This document shows positions 10,273 to 23,487 of a DNA stretch of 64,000 nucleotides, in pieces. The stretch spans positions 55,525,046-55,589,045 of the forward strand of contig NC_092054.1 in the NCBI RefSeq assembly GCF_003086295.3. Reading direction: 5' to 3'. Numbering within the stretch: position 1 is the first letter of the stretch; every line of letters begins with the position of its first letter. The notes beneath the pieces are model-generated. The model ran no database searches. It had not been told where the DNA came from and saw nothing but the letters and a program-made list of their open reading frames with translations. The stretch comes from Arachis hypogaea. Taxonomy: Eukaryota; Streptophyta; Magnoliopsida; Fabales; Fabaceae. Position numbers and translations under genes: made by a program.

Positions 10273-11809
10273 TGATGAGCGGATATTTTATACGCTTTTT
10301 AGGGTTAATTTCATATAGTTTTTAGTATGTTTTAGTTAGTTCTTGGTTTATTTTCATTAGTTTCTAGGCAAAATTCATATTTCTGGACTTTACTATGAGT
10401 TTGTATATTTTTCTATAGTTTCAGGTATTTTTTGGCTGAAATTGAGGTTGCTGAGCAAAAATCTGATTCAGGCTGAAAAAGGACTGCTGATGCTGTTGGA
10501 TCCTGACCTCTCTGCACTCGGAATGGAATTTCTGGAGCTACAGGAGTCCAATTGACGCGCTTTCAATTGCATTGGAAAGTAGACATCCAGGGATTTCCAG
10601 TAATATATAATAATCCATACTTTACTCAAGGATAGATGACGTAAACTGGCGTTCAACGCCAGTTCCATGTTGCAGTTTGGCGTCCAGCGCCAGAAACACG
10701 TTACAAGTTGGAGTTCAACGCCAGAAACAGGTTACAGCCTGGAGTTGAACGCCCAAAACAGCCTAGGCACGTGAGAAGCTTTAGTCTCAGCCCCAGCACA
10801 CACCAAGTGGGCCCCAGAAGTGGATTTCTGCACTATCTATCATAGTTTACTCATTTTCTGTAAACCTAGGTTACTAGTTTAGTATTTAAACAACTTTTAG
10901 AGACTTATTTTGTATCTCATGACATTTTTAGATCTGAATTTTGTACTCTTTGACGGCATGAGTCTCTAAACTCCATTGTTGGGGGTGAGGAGCTCTGCTG
11001 TGTCCTGATGAATTAATGCAAGTATTTCTGTTTTCTACTCAAACATGCGTGTTCCTATCTAAGATATCCATTCGCACTTCAACATGAATGTGATGAACGT
11101 GACAATCATCATCATTCCCCCACAAACGCGTTCCTGACAACCACTTCCGTTCACCATAGAATGAATGAATATCTCTTGGATCTCTTAATCAGAATCTTCG
11201 TGGTATAAGCTAGATTGATGGCAGTATTCAAGAGAATCCGGAAGGTCTAAACCTTGTCTGTGGTATTTCGAGTAGGATTCAGGGATTGAATGACTGTGAT
11301 GAGCTTCAAACTCGCGAGTGCTGGGCGTAGTGACAGACGCAAAAGGATAGTAAATCCTATTCCGGTACGATCGAGAACCTGCAGATGATTAGCCGTGCGG
11401 TGACAGCGCACCTGGACCCTTTTCACTGGAAGGATGGATGGTAGCCATTGACAACGGTGATCCACCAACACACAGCCTGCCATAAGATGACATGCGTGCG
11501 TGAATCAGAAACAGAGAAAAGCAGAATTTCAGAAGACAAAGCATCTCCAAAACTCCAACATATTCTCCATCATTGCATACAAGTATAATTTGTGTTCTGC
11601 CCTTTTATTCCTTGCAATCAAATTTGATAAGTGAATTATTTTATTGTTTTCCTGACTAAGAGTTACAAGATAACCATAGATTGCTTCAAGCCAACAATCT
11701 CCGTGGGATCGACCCTTACTCACGTAAGGTATTACTTGGACGACTCAGTGCACTTGCTGGTTAGTTGTGCGAATTTGTGAAGAATTGTGATTTCCAATTT
11801 CGTGCACCA
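10273..11809 (+). repeat. 3' LTR of element A
   Basis: 1537 bp from TGATGAGCGG to GTGCACCA. The start is placed by analogy with B, whose target duplication fixes its LTR start at TGATAAA; an alternative start at 10265 (TGGTG) would give inverted ends TGGTG...CACCA. A possible TATA box (TATATAAT) lies at 10604-10611, just before the dyads at 10648-10755. Matching LTRs of C and D are 1751 and 1530 bp. Confidence 0.9.
10648..10755 (+). repeat. 31-bp-phased dyad array in the LTR of A
   Basis: Four dyads start at 10648, 10679, 10710 and 10741, each step exactly 31. The first is CTGGCGTTCAACGCCAG; the others have one or two changes in one arm. They lie about 40-140 bp after the candidate TATA box. 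Confidence 0.88.
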
Positions 11810-12163
11810 CTACGCCAGAGATATAGTGCCCTGCACGCTCATGTAGTAGGGAGTCTACTACGCCAGGGATATATGCCCCGCACACTTCCTGCAGCAGAGA
11901 AAGAAATAACCACAACAAATCATGTAGCAGAACTATCTGCTACGCCGGGGATATAGGCCCGGCACACTCTCAACAAAACTGGTCATGCAGCAGAACATTC
12001 TGCCACGCCGGAGATATAGGCTCCGCACACTATCAACAATCCAATAACTTCATCCTCAAATCATCACCAGACATCACCATTTCTCATCTCAAATCACTTT
12101 TAACAACATCTACTCATGCAACAGAGAAACCTGCTACGCCAGGGTTATAGGCCCTGCACACTT
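11810..12163. repeat. Five CTACGCC...GATATAGG hairpin repeats
   Basis: Copies start at about 11810, 11858, 11940, 12003 and 12134 (consensus CTACGCC-RGRGATATAGGC-CYGCACAC). Several have a paired stem around GATATAGG: CCGGG/CCCGG, CAGGG/CCCTG, CGGAG/CTCCG. Spacing is irregular (48, 82, 63, 131). Confidence 0.7.
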
Positions 12164-14122
12164 TCCTTCCATACCATCATCAGTTCTTAATTCCATTTCG
12201 AACTCATTAGTTCATCAATTTCTCAACTTGTTGCCAGTACTCACCAAGTTCGCTACTCTTCCTTCTCCCTCAACCAAACTCATCATCAGTACACCAGAAA
12301 TCTAAATCTCCATTCACTAACTTTTTATCAAAATACCAAGTTAAAATCACCTAGGACCTTCTCTACGTTTTGATATCCAAAAACGAGCCAAAAGTCTCAA
12401 ATAGGTGTCACAGAAGTTTACAAGCCTAATTCTCTGTCTCTAGACTCAAAATGAAAGTGTCCTACAGATTCAAATCCATTTGAAATAGTTTAGTTGAATA
12501 CAATAAAAAAAAAAAAGAAAACCATTTCTCTTGCAAAAACTTATTTTAAGTTTGAAATCTCTGCACCAAGACTAAGCTACCTTGTAATTAGAAAATCCAC
12601 CAAAAATCATATTTTCATTTGATGAATCTGAAATTTTTCAGAAATAAACTAGACTCATAGAGCTTTAAATTATTCAAAGTCTCATAGAAAAATCATTTTT
12701 CTAGAGAGAGTTATACTAATTACGAGTTTACTTTCAAAAACTAGTTTTGCTGTCAAAATAGCTAAGAGCTCTATTTTTAAAACGAGCACAACTCCTTCTA
12801 CAAAATTTATAATAGTCTAAAATTTTGATACAAACAAGAAAATAGTCCAAGTCTCAATTTCCTCTTGATCCCACTCAAAATTTTGGTCAGAAATGGGAGA
12901 TATAGGCTCGGAAAGTTGCTGGTTTGATTATATAGCAGCAGAAAATCAGTTTTAAAGTAACAAACTTCAAAAATTTATATCTCCTAATCCAACTGTTAAA
13001 CTTTTATCAAATTTTCCAGAATTTTTTTACACATCACAAAGATTCGAAAAAAATTAATTTTATTCAATTGTGATGGTTAGATCGTTCCCAAAAAGCGTTC
13101 GAAACTGCTGCCAGAAAATAGATTATGCAGAATTTTGCCAAACCTCAACTTTCAAAATATTTCAACCAAAATCAGACCAACACCATACCAACTCCAATTT
13201 ACCTCATAACTCACCCTTTGTGTCACAACCTACCATTCATACCAAATTTTTCATTCACCCTTCAATATCCTCAACCTCAAATATCAAAATATATAACACT
13301 ATAATCATTCCTCCACCAACCACATTCATCAATTTCCATTATCAAATACATAACAATACATTCATTTTTCAAATCAACACATTAATCAAATTCTATTCTA
13401 CCATTTTCAACAATCATCATAATCAATTTCAATCTCAATCCTCAATACCATACTATCAACATCAACATTTCAATTCATCAACAACCCAAATCATCAAATC
13501 ATCATATATCATCATACAACAATTCCAACAACCAATTTAATTCAATCCTATCTTAGGGTCAACTAGCCTAAGTGTCCAGAAACATTACATATTACATAAA
13601 GAAAACCGAATCATACCTTGGCCGATTCTCAAACGCACCAAAACACCAAAACGAAGCCACCAAGCTTGATCCAAAGCCTCAACCAACTTCAACAAACACC
13701 AAGGCTCAAACTAACAACACATACATCACCAAAATTAAAACCTAAGATACATAAAATAACTAAACACAAGAGTTTAGTAGAACCTTACCTTATCTAACGA
13801 GAGTAGGGGTAAAATCCAACAATTACCCGCTACTAGAGATCACCTAAACAAGCAAAATCACAAAATCTACTCAAAATCACAACCTCAAAAATGCAGAAAT
13901 CTAGGACACAAAACTGGAACTTGAAATTCGAGTTCTTATCAGGTTTGTTTGGATATAAACGTAGAGCTCGACAAGAGCTTCGCGTGACCGCAAACGGCTC
14001 GTCAATCGGAACTCCGTAGCTCAAGTTATGGCTCCCGAGAGGTGGAGGTGAATAGTAACCACTCCCCTCTTCTCCTCCCATCTCAAAACCATGGCTCTCT
14101 CTCATTTGGGGGAAGAAATGAG

Positions 14123-14130
14123 CTTATATA
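14123..14130 (-). promoter_or_regulatory. TATA box of the minus-strand LTR
   Basis: TATATAAG on the - strand, about 410 bp inside the LTR and upstream (in its sense) of the conserved leader region. Position and sequence fit an LTR promoter. Confidence 0.6.
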
Positions 14131-14537
14131 TGTTGGGTCTTGGGCCTTGGGCCCGGTTTGGGCCTGGTCCAACCCGTTAGCACTTTTAATCCATTTTTCC
14201 CACTTGGGGCCAAAACCTTTAAAATTAGTGCCCGGTTTTAAATTCTAATTTATTTTTGTCCTTTCAAAACAATAAATAAATCTTCAAAATATTATTTTTC
14301 AAAATATGCGGCACTAGACAGACTAAAGCTGATACTCCCAGCTTAAACGTCAGTATGCACTTTTTTTTTTTACAAAAATTTTTCGAAAGAAAAATATTTT
14401 CTAACTCAGAATAATTCACTGAAATCAAATTTCATATTTATATTTTTAAATTAAAACTTTTAAATTTTGAATCTATCTCGAACACTTAAAATTATTATTT
14501 TTATTAAAACAATTTTGCGTAAAAATCGGTTCTTACA

Positions 14538-15059
14538 CTTAAGGCCGCACTTTTTTCTCCATGACAGATTAGTTACAAATATACCTGGTTGATGGGGCTA
14601 CACGGTTATATCCTAGGACGATTTAGAATTAGTATAGTTGTATCACACTGTTAAGAGCCTACTTGCTTTTCTATTTTTTGGAGGCATGCTACTGTTCGAT
14701 ATAATATATAGGTATATCCTGGGATTTATCTCTCGTTACTTGATGAACAAACCCTTAAAAACAAAAGTAAAATGTTAGTCAATTGAATTTCTTCTCTCTT
14801 TTTTCCCTTATAAAATGAAATGAGTAATTATTTAACTATAGTCATGTATTCTCTGGGAGCAATTAGATATGTCTCGCTTATATGCAACCATTTATGCGAA
14901 GATTTACATTGTTGTTGGCTATTCATCGGAGAAGCACCAATTCTTACCATATATATTGTCTATAGATAGAGTTAATCAAAAAAGTTTCAAAAAAAAAAAA
15001 AAACTATCATTGGCAGAAGAACTTAAAGAATAAGCAATGATTAAAGAAAATCCAAAAAG
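14538..15059. other. Unassigned AT-rich DNA
   Basis: No ORF or recognisable element. CTTAA directly after the LTR at 14538 is the expected position of its target duplication, whose partner is outside the window. Confidence 0.5.
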
Positions 15060-17200
15060 ATATAGAATGTTAGTCAGAATAGTCTAATTATACATGATTG
15101 AGGCAATCATTTCTTATAAATTAACTTGTTCAAATAGCCTATCTTTTTATTTACCATTATTAACAATTTTGAGTTTATTTAATTCTTTTTGTTCTTAATT
15201 TTTAGCTCATCATTAATCCTAAGCGAAAAATAATAAATATCTTTATTCGGATCTTTGATTGATTTAGATTAGTGTGTCAGTGCAATATGTGAGCTTGGAT
15301 AGAAAATTTGAGAACTTGGTAGAAGAGAAAAATATACTTTGGATTTATTGAGAATTTTTGGAAGTAAATTCATTTTCATACAGAAAACATTTAAACCATG
15401 TGCATTTATCCCTTTTATGTATTACATTTCATCTTAGAAAAAAAATGAGTAAAATAGTAAGTGTATATATTTGTACATAAGGAAACAAAAGAAAAAAATA
15501 AAAAGGGATAAATCATACCTTAAATGGAATTTTGGAAAGCAAATGCGTATGTGATGAATTTTGATAATTGCATGAGTGAACCATGGATAATTAGGAAAGC
15601 ACATCAAGACTAAGTAGGGTATGTTGGATTAGGTGGTTGTTTAAGCTAATCAAAGGTTTGAATTTTGAGTCTACTGGCTAAATACATCTCCACCTTGACC
15701 TTAACCCCATTACAACTTCTTATAAGGCCTCATGATACTTGTATGTATGCATTAAATAATTATTGATTGTTAGAAGAAAAATAAGTCTTAAAAAGTAAGA
15801 TTAGAAGAGAATTGAGAGAGTCAACCTGTAATACTAGAGATACTAGAGTGTATACACATTGAATGAGGGTTCGATTGTTCAACTCTATGTTTCCAACTTT
15901 CATGAATTGTCATCTTGCAAGATTGTTTACATTTTATTTTGGAACTCAAATTAGTAGATTTGTATTGATGGCATTAGGTATACTAGTTGCATTCATGTAG
16001 ATAGTTTGTATTCCATAAGTTGTACCATTCCATCAATTTTTTCTGGTCTTTTGATATTTAGCATGAGGACATACTAGTATTTAAGTATAGGAAGGTTGAT
16101 AAACCCTTATTTTATGATAATTTTTGGATAGAAAAATAGAGTTTATCAACTTATCTTGCATTTATTCGTCAAAAATACATGCTATTATGATTTTTTTCTA
16201 ATTTGTGCTTAAGCGTTAAAAACATGTTTTTTCGACCAATAAACTATTAATTTTAATTCACATTCATTTCATTCGATGTCGTGATTTGTTTGTTGAGTGA
16301 TCTCAGGTTTAACAGGATAAGAATGACTTAGAAGATGGAGCAAAAACATGCAAAAATGAAGAAATCATAAAAAATTGAAGAATTGAAGATCTGACAGCTA
16401 TGTGTACGAATGACCCATCCGTACACATCTTTCTCAATTCGTGAGTATGCATGATATGCAGCGCGTGCCTCATTAATGGAAGCACGTGACCGCGATTTTA
16501 GGACAATTTTAGGCCCAATTCAACTTTATTCTAAAGTATTAGAGGCCTAGACTCAACAGGGGACACACACTCCATCATTCCATCAATTTCACATAGTTTC
16601 GGATAATTTTTGTTCATAGTTCTCTAGTGAGAGAAACTCTAGGTTCTCTTTAGGATTTTCTAGAGTTCTTGTTAATTTTGCATTCAATTCTAAATTCTAA
16701 ACTTGTTTAGTTATAGTTTTACTTTAAATTTTGTTATTCTCTTATTTTAATTTTTTAAGAATTTTTCTTGAGTCGTCTTTGAATTAATTTGCTATTTCCT
16801 TACTTTGTGAACTTTGTTAATTTTAAATTTCGTAGTAATGGATTTATGTTTTATGTTTTATATGTGTTTGTTGAGTTGCTGTTATCGATATTTGATAGTA
16901 ATTGAATTTAATTTTGATCAATTTTTATAATCTCGTGATATTTTCTCTTATTGCTCAACAAGTACTCGATGAAATGTTAACTTTAATTTTAGAGTAGATT
17001 TTTAAATTTTTGACATGGGATTGAGTAATTAGAGATTCTTGATTTATCAATGTCTAATATTAATTGGTAATTATGAATTGAGATTTATTATGTCTAATTG
17101 ACTTTCTTCCGATGTTAGGAGATAATGAAATGGGAATAATTCTTAATAATTGCTACGTTTGTGGTTGATAATAAGGATAGAAAGCTAACCTAATATAAGA
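15060..17200 (+). mobile_element. Decayed 3' end of a B-related non-autonomous LTR element
   Basis: From about 15060 to 16096 the sequence aligns by eye with the 3' internal region of B (32060-33158), including ATGATTGAGGC, TTAACCCCATTACAAC and the hairpin plus polypurine tract. The hairpin at 16059-16076 (TAGCATG-AGGA-CATACTA) has one mismatch. An LTR follows from 16097 (TGATAAACCC) and fades near 17200 without a recognisable end. No coding region survives. Clearly older than B. Confidence 0.7.
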
Positions 17201-18623
17201 TATTATTTCATCAATTAATACCATTATCATTTTTTCAAAATTAATCATAAATATAATATATAAAATCAAACAATCAATTTAAAACAATTAACATGATAGT
17301 AAAATATTAGTGCAAATTTTTACTCTAACAAATAAATAGTGACAAATAAATTAAATATTTTTAATTAAGATTAATATTAATAATTAAAAATAAGATTAAA
17401 AAATTTATTTTGGTTAAATTTTTGAACAAATTATATCATCATTAAAATTAGAAATGGCGACATTTAGTTTAATCTAAATTAGAACAATTATATAATAATA
17501 AAGTTAGATAAAATTAGACTAAATCTATCATTTAATAATTAATATCATCATAAATTCATTGTTTTATCCCTACCATTACCATAATTGATAGCATCTTTAA
17601 GAAAATAAAAATAATTAGATAATTATATGAAACTAATGTATTTCTTAAAATTAAAAAATAAGATCGAATCGTATCTAACTATATATAATATATGACCAAG
17701 TTACATCTAATATATATCATAGTTATATTTATACGGGATTCATTCTCATATTGGATAGATTAATGAATCATTGATGATCATTTATATTATCAATATTTAT
17801 ACTATTAAGATTATTAATATTTTATTTTAAATTGATTATATTCTTATATAATATTAATTGGACTAACATTTATTAGAGGATTAAAAATTATTCTTTTAGA
17901 GTCTTAGATACTCCAAAACAAATACATACTTTTCAATATTTATATATTTTAGAATTATTTCATATAAAATTTGAATTTTATTATTTAATATTCATATCCA
18001 TTATTTTATCAATATATATACAAAAAAAAATACTAAGATAAAATAAGACATAATTTATATTTATCATTTATCTATGAATATTATTGTATATAATTATTCA
18101 TAAAACCTACAAAAGATAGGGCAAAAAAGCAAAGAAAAAGACTTACAACAACCTTCATCCCTAATATTTCATCACTCAATCCTTAAATTATAAATTTCTC
18201 CATTTTAATAGCTCACGAATGATCTATTTTCTTTCTTAATAAAATAAGTACATAGTTGTTAGTCTCACTTAACACTCAAAAATACTACAAAGAGATAAAA
18301 ATAAAATGATACCAAAAACGTAATATTTAAAATCATATTCTTGTTATATATATGATTATGTTACCAATCATATAATTAATAATAAATAAATTAAATTAAA
18401 TAATCTTATTCTATTTATAATTATATTACCAATCAATATATAATACAAAATAAATTAAATTAGATTAAATGGTGTGATATTTGGATAACTAAATAAATTA
18501 ATTATTAGTTCAGTTAATTAGTTATAACTGATTGAATTTAAAGAATTAAAACAAAATAAATTAAAAAATACTTTTGAAAATATACCACGTCAATTCATTA
18601 ACTGTAAAAAATGAATATAATAA
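17201..18623. other. AT-rich spacer
   Basis: Very AT-rich, many stops in all frames. I see no gene, repeat boundary or RNA gene. Confidence 0.6.
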
Positions 18624-18631
18624 GATTCAGA

Positions 18632-19879
18632 CAGAGACGGACCCAGGCATTAGAGGAGGGGGCACTTGCCCGCACTAGGTTTAAAAAAAAAATAATTCTA
18701 TAAAAATTAATATATTTGTTTTAATATAATTTATTTTTGTTCTACACATATTTATAAAATTTTATTTTGAGATTCATGTTAAAAATAATTTTTTTATTAA
18801 ATTTAACGTGTAATAATATTTATTTTGTTAAATTTGATTTAATATCAAAATTAAAATAAATAAATAAATTAACTCAATAAAAAAATTAATCAACATGGAT
18901 AATATAATTTTTTAAATCCAATCAATTCGTTAATTACCAAATTAAATTTTTATTTTTTAAATATAAGTAAAATTATCAGTATTTTTTTGTCTTAAAAAAT
19001 TAGTTGAGATAAAAAAATAATATTTATCTATTAATTAATATCTTTTATTTTAAAATGATATAATATTTTTTAATTTTATCTTTTAAATAATCTTGTTTGT
19101 AATAACTATTTTAGATTAAAAAGTATTTTATATGTCATAAATATTATAAAAAATAAACTTCCTAATTCAATGTAAGGTAATTAATATTTGAAAATTATAA
19201 TGAGTAGTAGAACAATTGTTTAAAAGTATGAAAGTTAATTTTGATATATTAAAATATGTATATTTTTTTATATAGTTATTTGATTATATTTATTCTTTTA
19301 GATAATTATTTACGTGATAAATGTAAAAGATATCTTTAAATTACAATACATTATTAAATAGATGTATAAATTTTTTATTCTAACAGTATATCAAAATTAA
19401 ATTAAAAAATATATAAAAAATTAATTATTTCAAAAAGAAAGAAAGAAAAATAATTATAAATTAAGTTTTTATTATTTGATATAAACATATTTTTCATATA
19501 TAGATTTATTTTTTTATGGTATTTATATACAATTAGAGATTCAAATTATAAATGCTAGTGTATTAATAGGCGCTAACATGCCAATTGATTCAGTCTTTTA
19601 TTATTAAATGTATATAAAAATACATAAAAATAAAATTAGTTATGATGAAAAATTATTTATAATTTAATTAAAATGTTTTAAGTTTAAATTTTAGAAATAA
19701 AAACATATTTTTTTATAAATTATATATAATAAATAGTATTTTAAGAATAAAAGTGTTCACTAACTCTTTTTAAATTTTATATCTCTATTATATTTTTAAT
19801 ATAATTAACAATATTCAACGAAATTTATTTTAAGATATATTTTTGCCCCCACTTTTAAAATTTTCTGGGTCCGTCACTG
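18632..19879. mobile_element. Non-autonomous hAT-type element
   Basis: Ends CAGAGACGGACCCAG and (reversed) CAGTGACGGACCCAG form terminal inverted repeats of about 15 bp with one or two mismatches. Flanking 8-bp target duplications are identical: GATTCAGA at 18624-18631 and 19880-19887. An 8-bp duplication and CA-G-type ends fit the hAT superfamily. The 1248-bp interior is AT-rich with no transposase, so it is a deletion derivative or MITE-like passenger. Confidence 0.87.
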
Positions 19880-19887
19880 GATTCAGA

Positions 19888-22800
19888 TAATAATAACATG
19901 ATTTTGACGCTGTATAAATAATAAATAATTAAAGTGTAAAAAAATATTTTATATTTTGTTATTTTGTTTGTTCTATTCTTTCAGTCTAATTTTGTCAGAA
20001 AATGGAAGAATTCTTAAATGAAATTCTGATATTTTTTTGGTTATATTTTTTTAACATGTCTATGACAATTAGTCAAATAACAAAAAAAAAAAATCAAATA
20101 ATGGTGATCAGACATATAGAACATGCTATTTAAGTTTAAAATAACTAAGATTCTTGCTTCAATCTTTAACTTTTATCTCTCTTTTTTTTCTTTTAATTTA
20201 TCATCTAACAGAAAGATCCGAAGAATTTACAAATAAAACTTTACTTCTTACAACCGAAAAGGACGCCATAGAATTGAGGTATGAATGCCTCTCATTTTAT
20301 ATGTTCTTTATTTTAGATACATTTCATTTAGTGGGTTGGTTACGTGCTAATGCAAGCTGTGACTTTAAATACCGAAAATAAAATGGTATTTTTCATTCTA
20401 TTTGGGTCATATATAAGAAGCAATAGTATCATGCTTCATTAAGCTCCGAGTATTATAATTACAACTATTCTGGCATACATGCATAAATGTAGCATCCATT
20501 ACTTAGGTCTTTATGCACTATTTGAACGGTGATTTGCTGTCACATTATATATTTGTGCACATTTTTCAATTTCTATTTCATACAAAAATAGTGAAAGTTT
20601 GAATTTATTTAAGAAAAAAAAGGGTATAGTTAAATATGTTAAAATTTTTAGAATTTTTTAACCCCAAGATTATCTATGTTAAATCTTTAAGAAAGATAGT
20701 TGAGAGTGAGGAAGCATATTTAAATTTGTGAGTATAATTGAGAGAGTTTTTATTTTTTGATCTTCCTCAACCAAAGTCTTCTGTATTTCTGATAGAGCTG
20801 AATCACAACTACTCTAATGGGAAAAGATTTATGGAGGTGACTTTGATGTGTTAGATCCAAAACCCTGAATTTACTATTTATATTTGAGTGTGGCACTCAT
20901 TAAACCCTAATATAAAATTCGAATAACATAGTATATCTGATTTTATTCTCATTTAATACCAAATCAAAAGTAATAATGACTTATTCAATTCAGTATATAT
21001 GATAATAAAACAGATCACCATTATATAAGTTATTTAATGTGAAATATTTTAATTTGCAATTATCATTAAAATATGGAGTAAATAGTCATTTCTAACCATA
21101 AAAGATTTAAACGTGGACAAAACTAACTATGAAAAATTTAAACTAAAGTTATACCCATGTAAGATAAATTTCGTTCGACAAAAATGACCAATTATTAAAT
21201 TTTTATTCATAATTCCATAAATACCCCTATCCTTTCTTCTTTCTTTCTCATCTTCCTTCCACCACCATCTCCACCGTAAAACCCACAATCTCACTAGATC
21301 TACTCCTCTGTCCCACAATCACACAAGAATCGTATTTTCATAAATTCTCACCTAAGATATCGTTTTTTTTTGTCAATCAGAATTTTCACCAATCCAATCA
21401 GCTCATCCATGATATTTGGTCAAAAAACTGATTTATATCAAAATGTATCTTTAGTAACTATTTTGTCAAAAAATTTATAATCTATTTAGCATATTTTAGG
21501 GGACAAAATAAAACTTAAATTTTTTTTTAAATTTTTAATAAATATTAAGCGAAAAAAATATGTCTTATCTCTTAATTTAGAAAGATATATTTAGGCTTAA
21601 TATACAAAATAAGAGCAGATATAAATAACAAGTTCATAAGTATTTATATGAGTTTGGATTTATGTGTGCACAGAATAGTGTTCGGTGATTAGTGAATACG
21701 GTGATAAGCTATATATGTTCATGCAGAGTACTTATCATCATCATGATGTGCATGCATTGAACCACACCGTACGGATGGACCCACGTGAGTTGGACCAACC
21801 CCCCATAAACAATTGAACATGACTATTCCCACTTTCTTCGGCAAACATACATAAATATTCAATCAAGTCATACAAATATGGCTTTTATATATATATATAT
21901 ATATTTGAGACATCTAAAAAGTTATATTTGATCATTGAGGTTTCCTCTTAAAAAAATACGAAAATATATATTTAAAATAATAAGATTTTTATTTATAATT
22001 TTATAATTTAAAAATAATATGTTTATATTATTTTTTAATTTAAAATTATTGATTTTAATTGATTTTTTAAACTAAATAAATATAATTAATCATATGAATA
22101 TAATAATACGACTACCTTTATTTTTATTAATTTTAAATTATATCTATCTAAATTTTAATCCATCAAATTTATAATTTAAATTATGTGAATTAAATAAAAA
22201 TAAAATATACCAATATGATCTAAATTATATGGAAATAGGAGCAAGTTCGGCAAACCAATAAACGAACTTGTTAGTTTTAATATTTAACAAAATTTGCAAG
22301 TTCGCAGTTGTAGTGGACGAATTTATTCCAATTTAAAAAAATAACAGATTTTAAAAAATAAAAATGAAAAAGTTTGTTTTGAGAAATAATTCCTTTTTTA
22401 ATTTATTTTATAAATTTTTTTTAATTCTTAATTAACTCAATATATAAGACTTCTCTAACGACGCGTGATTTTCGCCGCTAACATGAAGGGTGAAATTTGA
22501 ACAAGAATTTGATTAATTTTAGAGTAAAGTGATAAATAAACTTCAAAATATTTATATTTTGGATAGATTAGTTGTTAAAAAAATTATTAATAAAGTCATC
22601 TAAAATAGTAAATATACGCATAATATCTTTAAATCAGTCTTTATGATTAAAATAAAAATTTTTAATTTAAACTAAATTATTTATATTTATTATCTTAAAA
22701 AATTTTGTTAAATTTTTTTAAAAATATAAATTTTCAAAAATTTATTTGTGATTCTAATTTTATTTTATGTGAATGGGGTATTGGGGTTGCAAGCAAGGAT

Positions 22801-23231
22801 TATTAATTTATTATTATAATATAAAATGATAAGCTATGCTGTTCTTGGATTCCTTTATTTCCTTATCACGTGGGATAGGAATGCTTTAACATGTGAATGC
22901 GCCTCTGCTGTCTCTTCTCATATGTACGGCACTCTTTTTCCTCCCCCTAATTCAAGATTTGAAAATTAAATTACTACTATTAAATTATTAATGTGGTGTT
23001 GTTCTAATCTCATCAGTCCCTTGGCCTTGAGTAATATAATTTTAAGTGGGACGTACATCGATCCCATTGTTTCAGTTGAGATTCAATAAACAAATTTAAT
23101 TTACAATTTTGCTCTGCTGCTTATGTTATAATTATTTAAATATTCTCTTCAAAAACTCTGGATTTCGATTTTAACTAGGATCGACAAACGGCTAAGTCAA
23201 GTTTGCCTAATGCAAATTCGAGTAGTACTAT
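19888..23231. other. AT-rich spacer with a TA microsatellite
   Basis: No supported gene. Short ORFs (20154-20381, 21127-21318) have no recognisable domain and poor composition. A (TA)n run lies at about 21885-21904. CAAGTTCG at about 22244 and CGAACTTG at about 22264 form a small inverted pair of no known meaning. Confidence 0.55.
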
Positions 23232-23487
23232 AGTGTTATTTTAGATTGGTTTTTTAAATAAAATATTTTTATTCAATTAAAAATTTATTCAGATACTTCT
23301 TTTAGAAAAAGTATTTTTATTAAAAAATAAATTATTTTTTTGAAAGCTAATAATATCTTATTTTTAAAAAGTAAAAGTAAAAAATATTTTTAATATTTAA
23401 AAAAAGTTTTTAAAAAATTTATTTAAATATAAAATAATTTTTATCTGTTAAAAAAAATATTTTTTTAAAAATCAATCCAAACTGACC
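23232..23487. mobile_element. Candidate AT-rich MITE with imperfect inverted ends
   Basis: The left end AGTGTTATTTTAGATTGGTT and the reverse of the right end (GGTCAGTTTGGATTGATTTT) resemble each other over about 30 bp, and the AT-rich interior is partly self-complementary. No clear target duplication was found. Confidence 0.45.

Larger units (their letters stand above)
1..11809 (+). mobile_element. Element A: Athila-type Ty3/gypsy retrotransposon (5' end outside window)
   Basis: Order on the + strand: partial 5' LTR, tRNA-Asp primer site, leader, gag, protease, RT/RNase H/integrase, dyad array, second ORF, polypurine-like module, 3' LTR. The tRNA-Asp primer site, an FMDD reverse transcriptase, a DLGAS protease and a second ORF with the plant transposon protein domain point to the Athila lineage. 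It sits in an older LTR; the 5 bases after its 3' LTR are CTACG, the expected target duplication, but the left copy lies outside the window. Coding parts carry nonsense codons and one frameshift. The two LTRs differ at about 27 positions in the 1128 bp compared by eye, so the insertion is fairly recent. Confidence 0.9.
11810..14537 (-). repeat. Partial LTR of another Ty3 family (probably Tekay/Del chromovirus)
   Basis: Read on the - strand it begins TGTAAGAACCGATTTTTACG at 14537, has a TATA box, then a region with CCATAACTTGAGCTACGGAG and GAGCTCTTGTCGAGCTCTACG-like text that I recognise from long chromovirus LTRs. Element A inserted into it, so the rest should lie left of the window. ORFs at 13070-13540 (+) and 13833-14105 (-) are low-complexity or leader sequence of this LTR. 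No gag or pol of this element is visible here. Confidence 0.72.

Noticed and set aside
13070..13540. 156-codon ORF on the + strand
   Set aside because: Low-complexity Ile/Thr/His/Asn-rich translation of a CA/AT-rich part of a minus-strand LTR; no domain.
20154..20381. 75-codon ORF in the AT-rich spacer
   Set aside because: No domain, no neighbouring exons, composition like the surrounding spacer.
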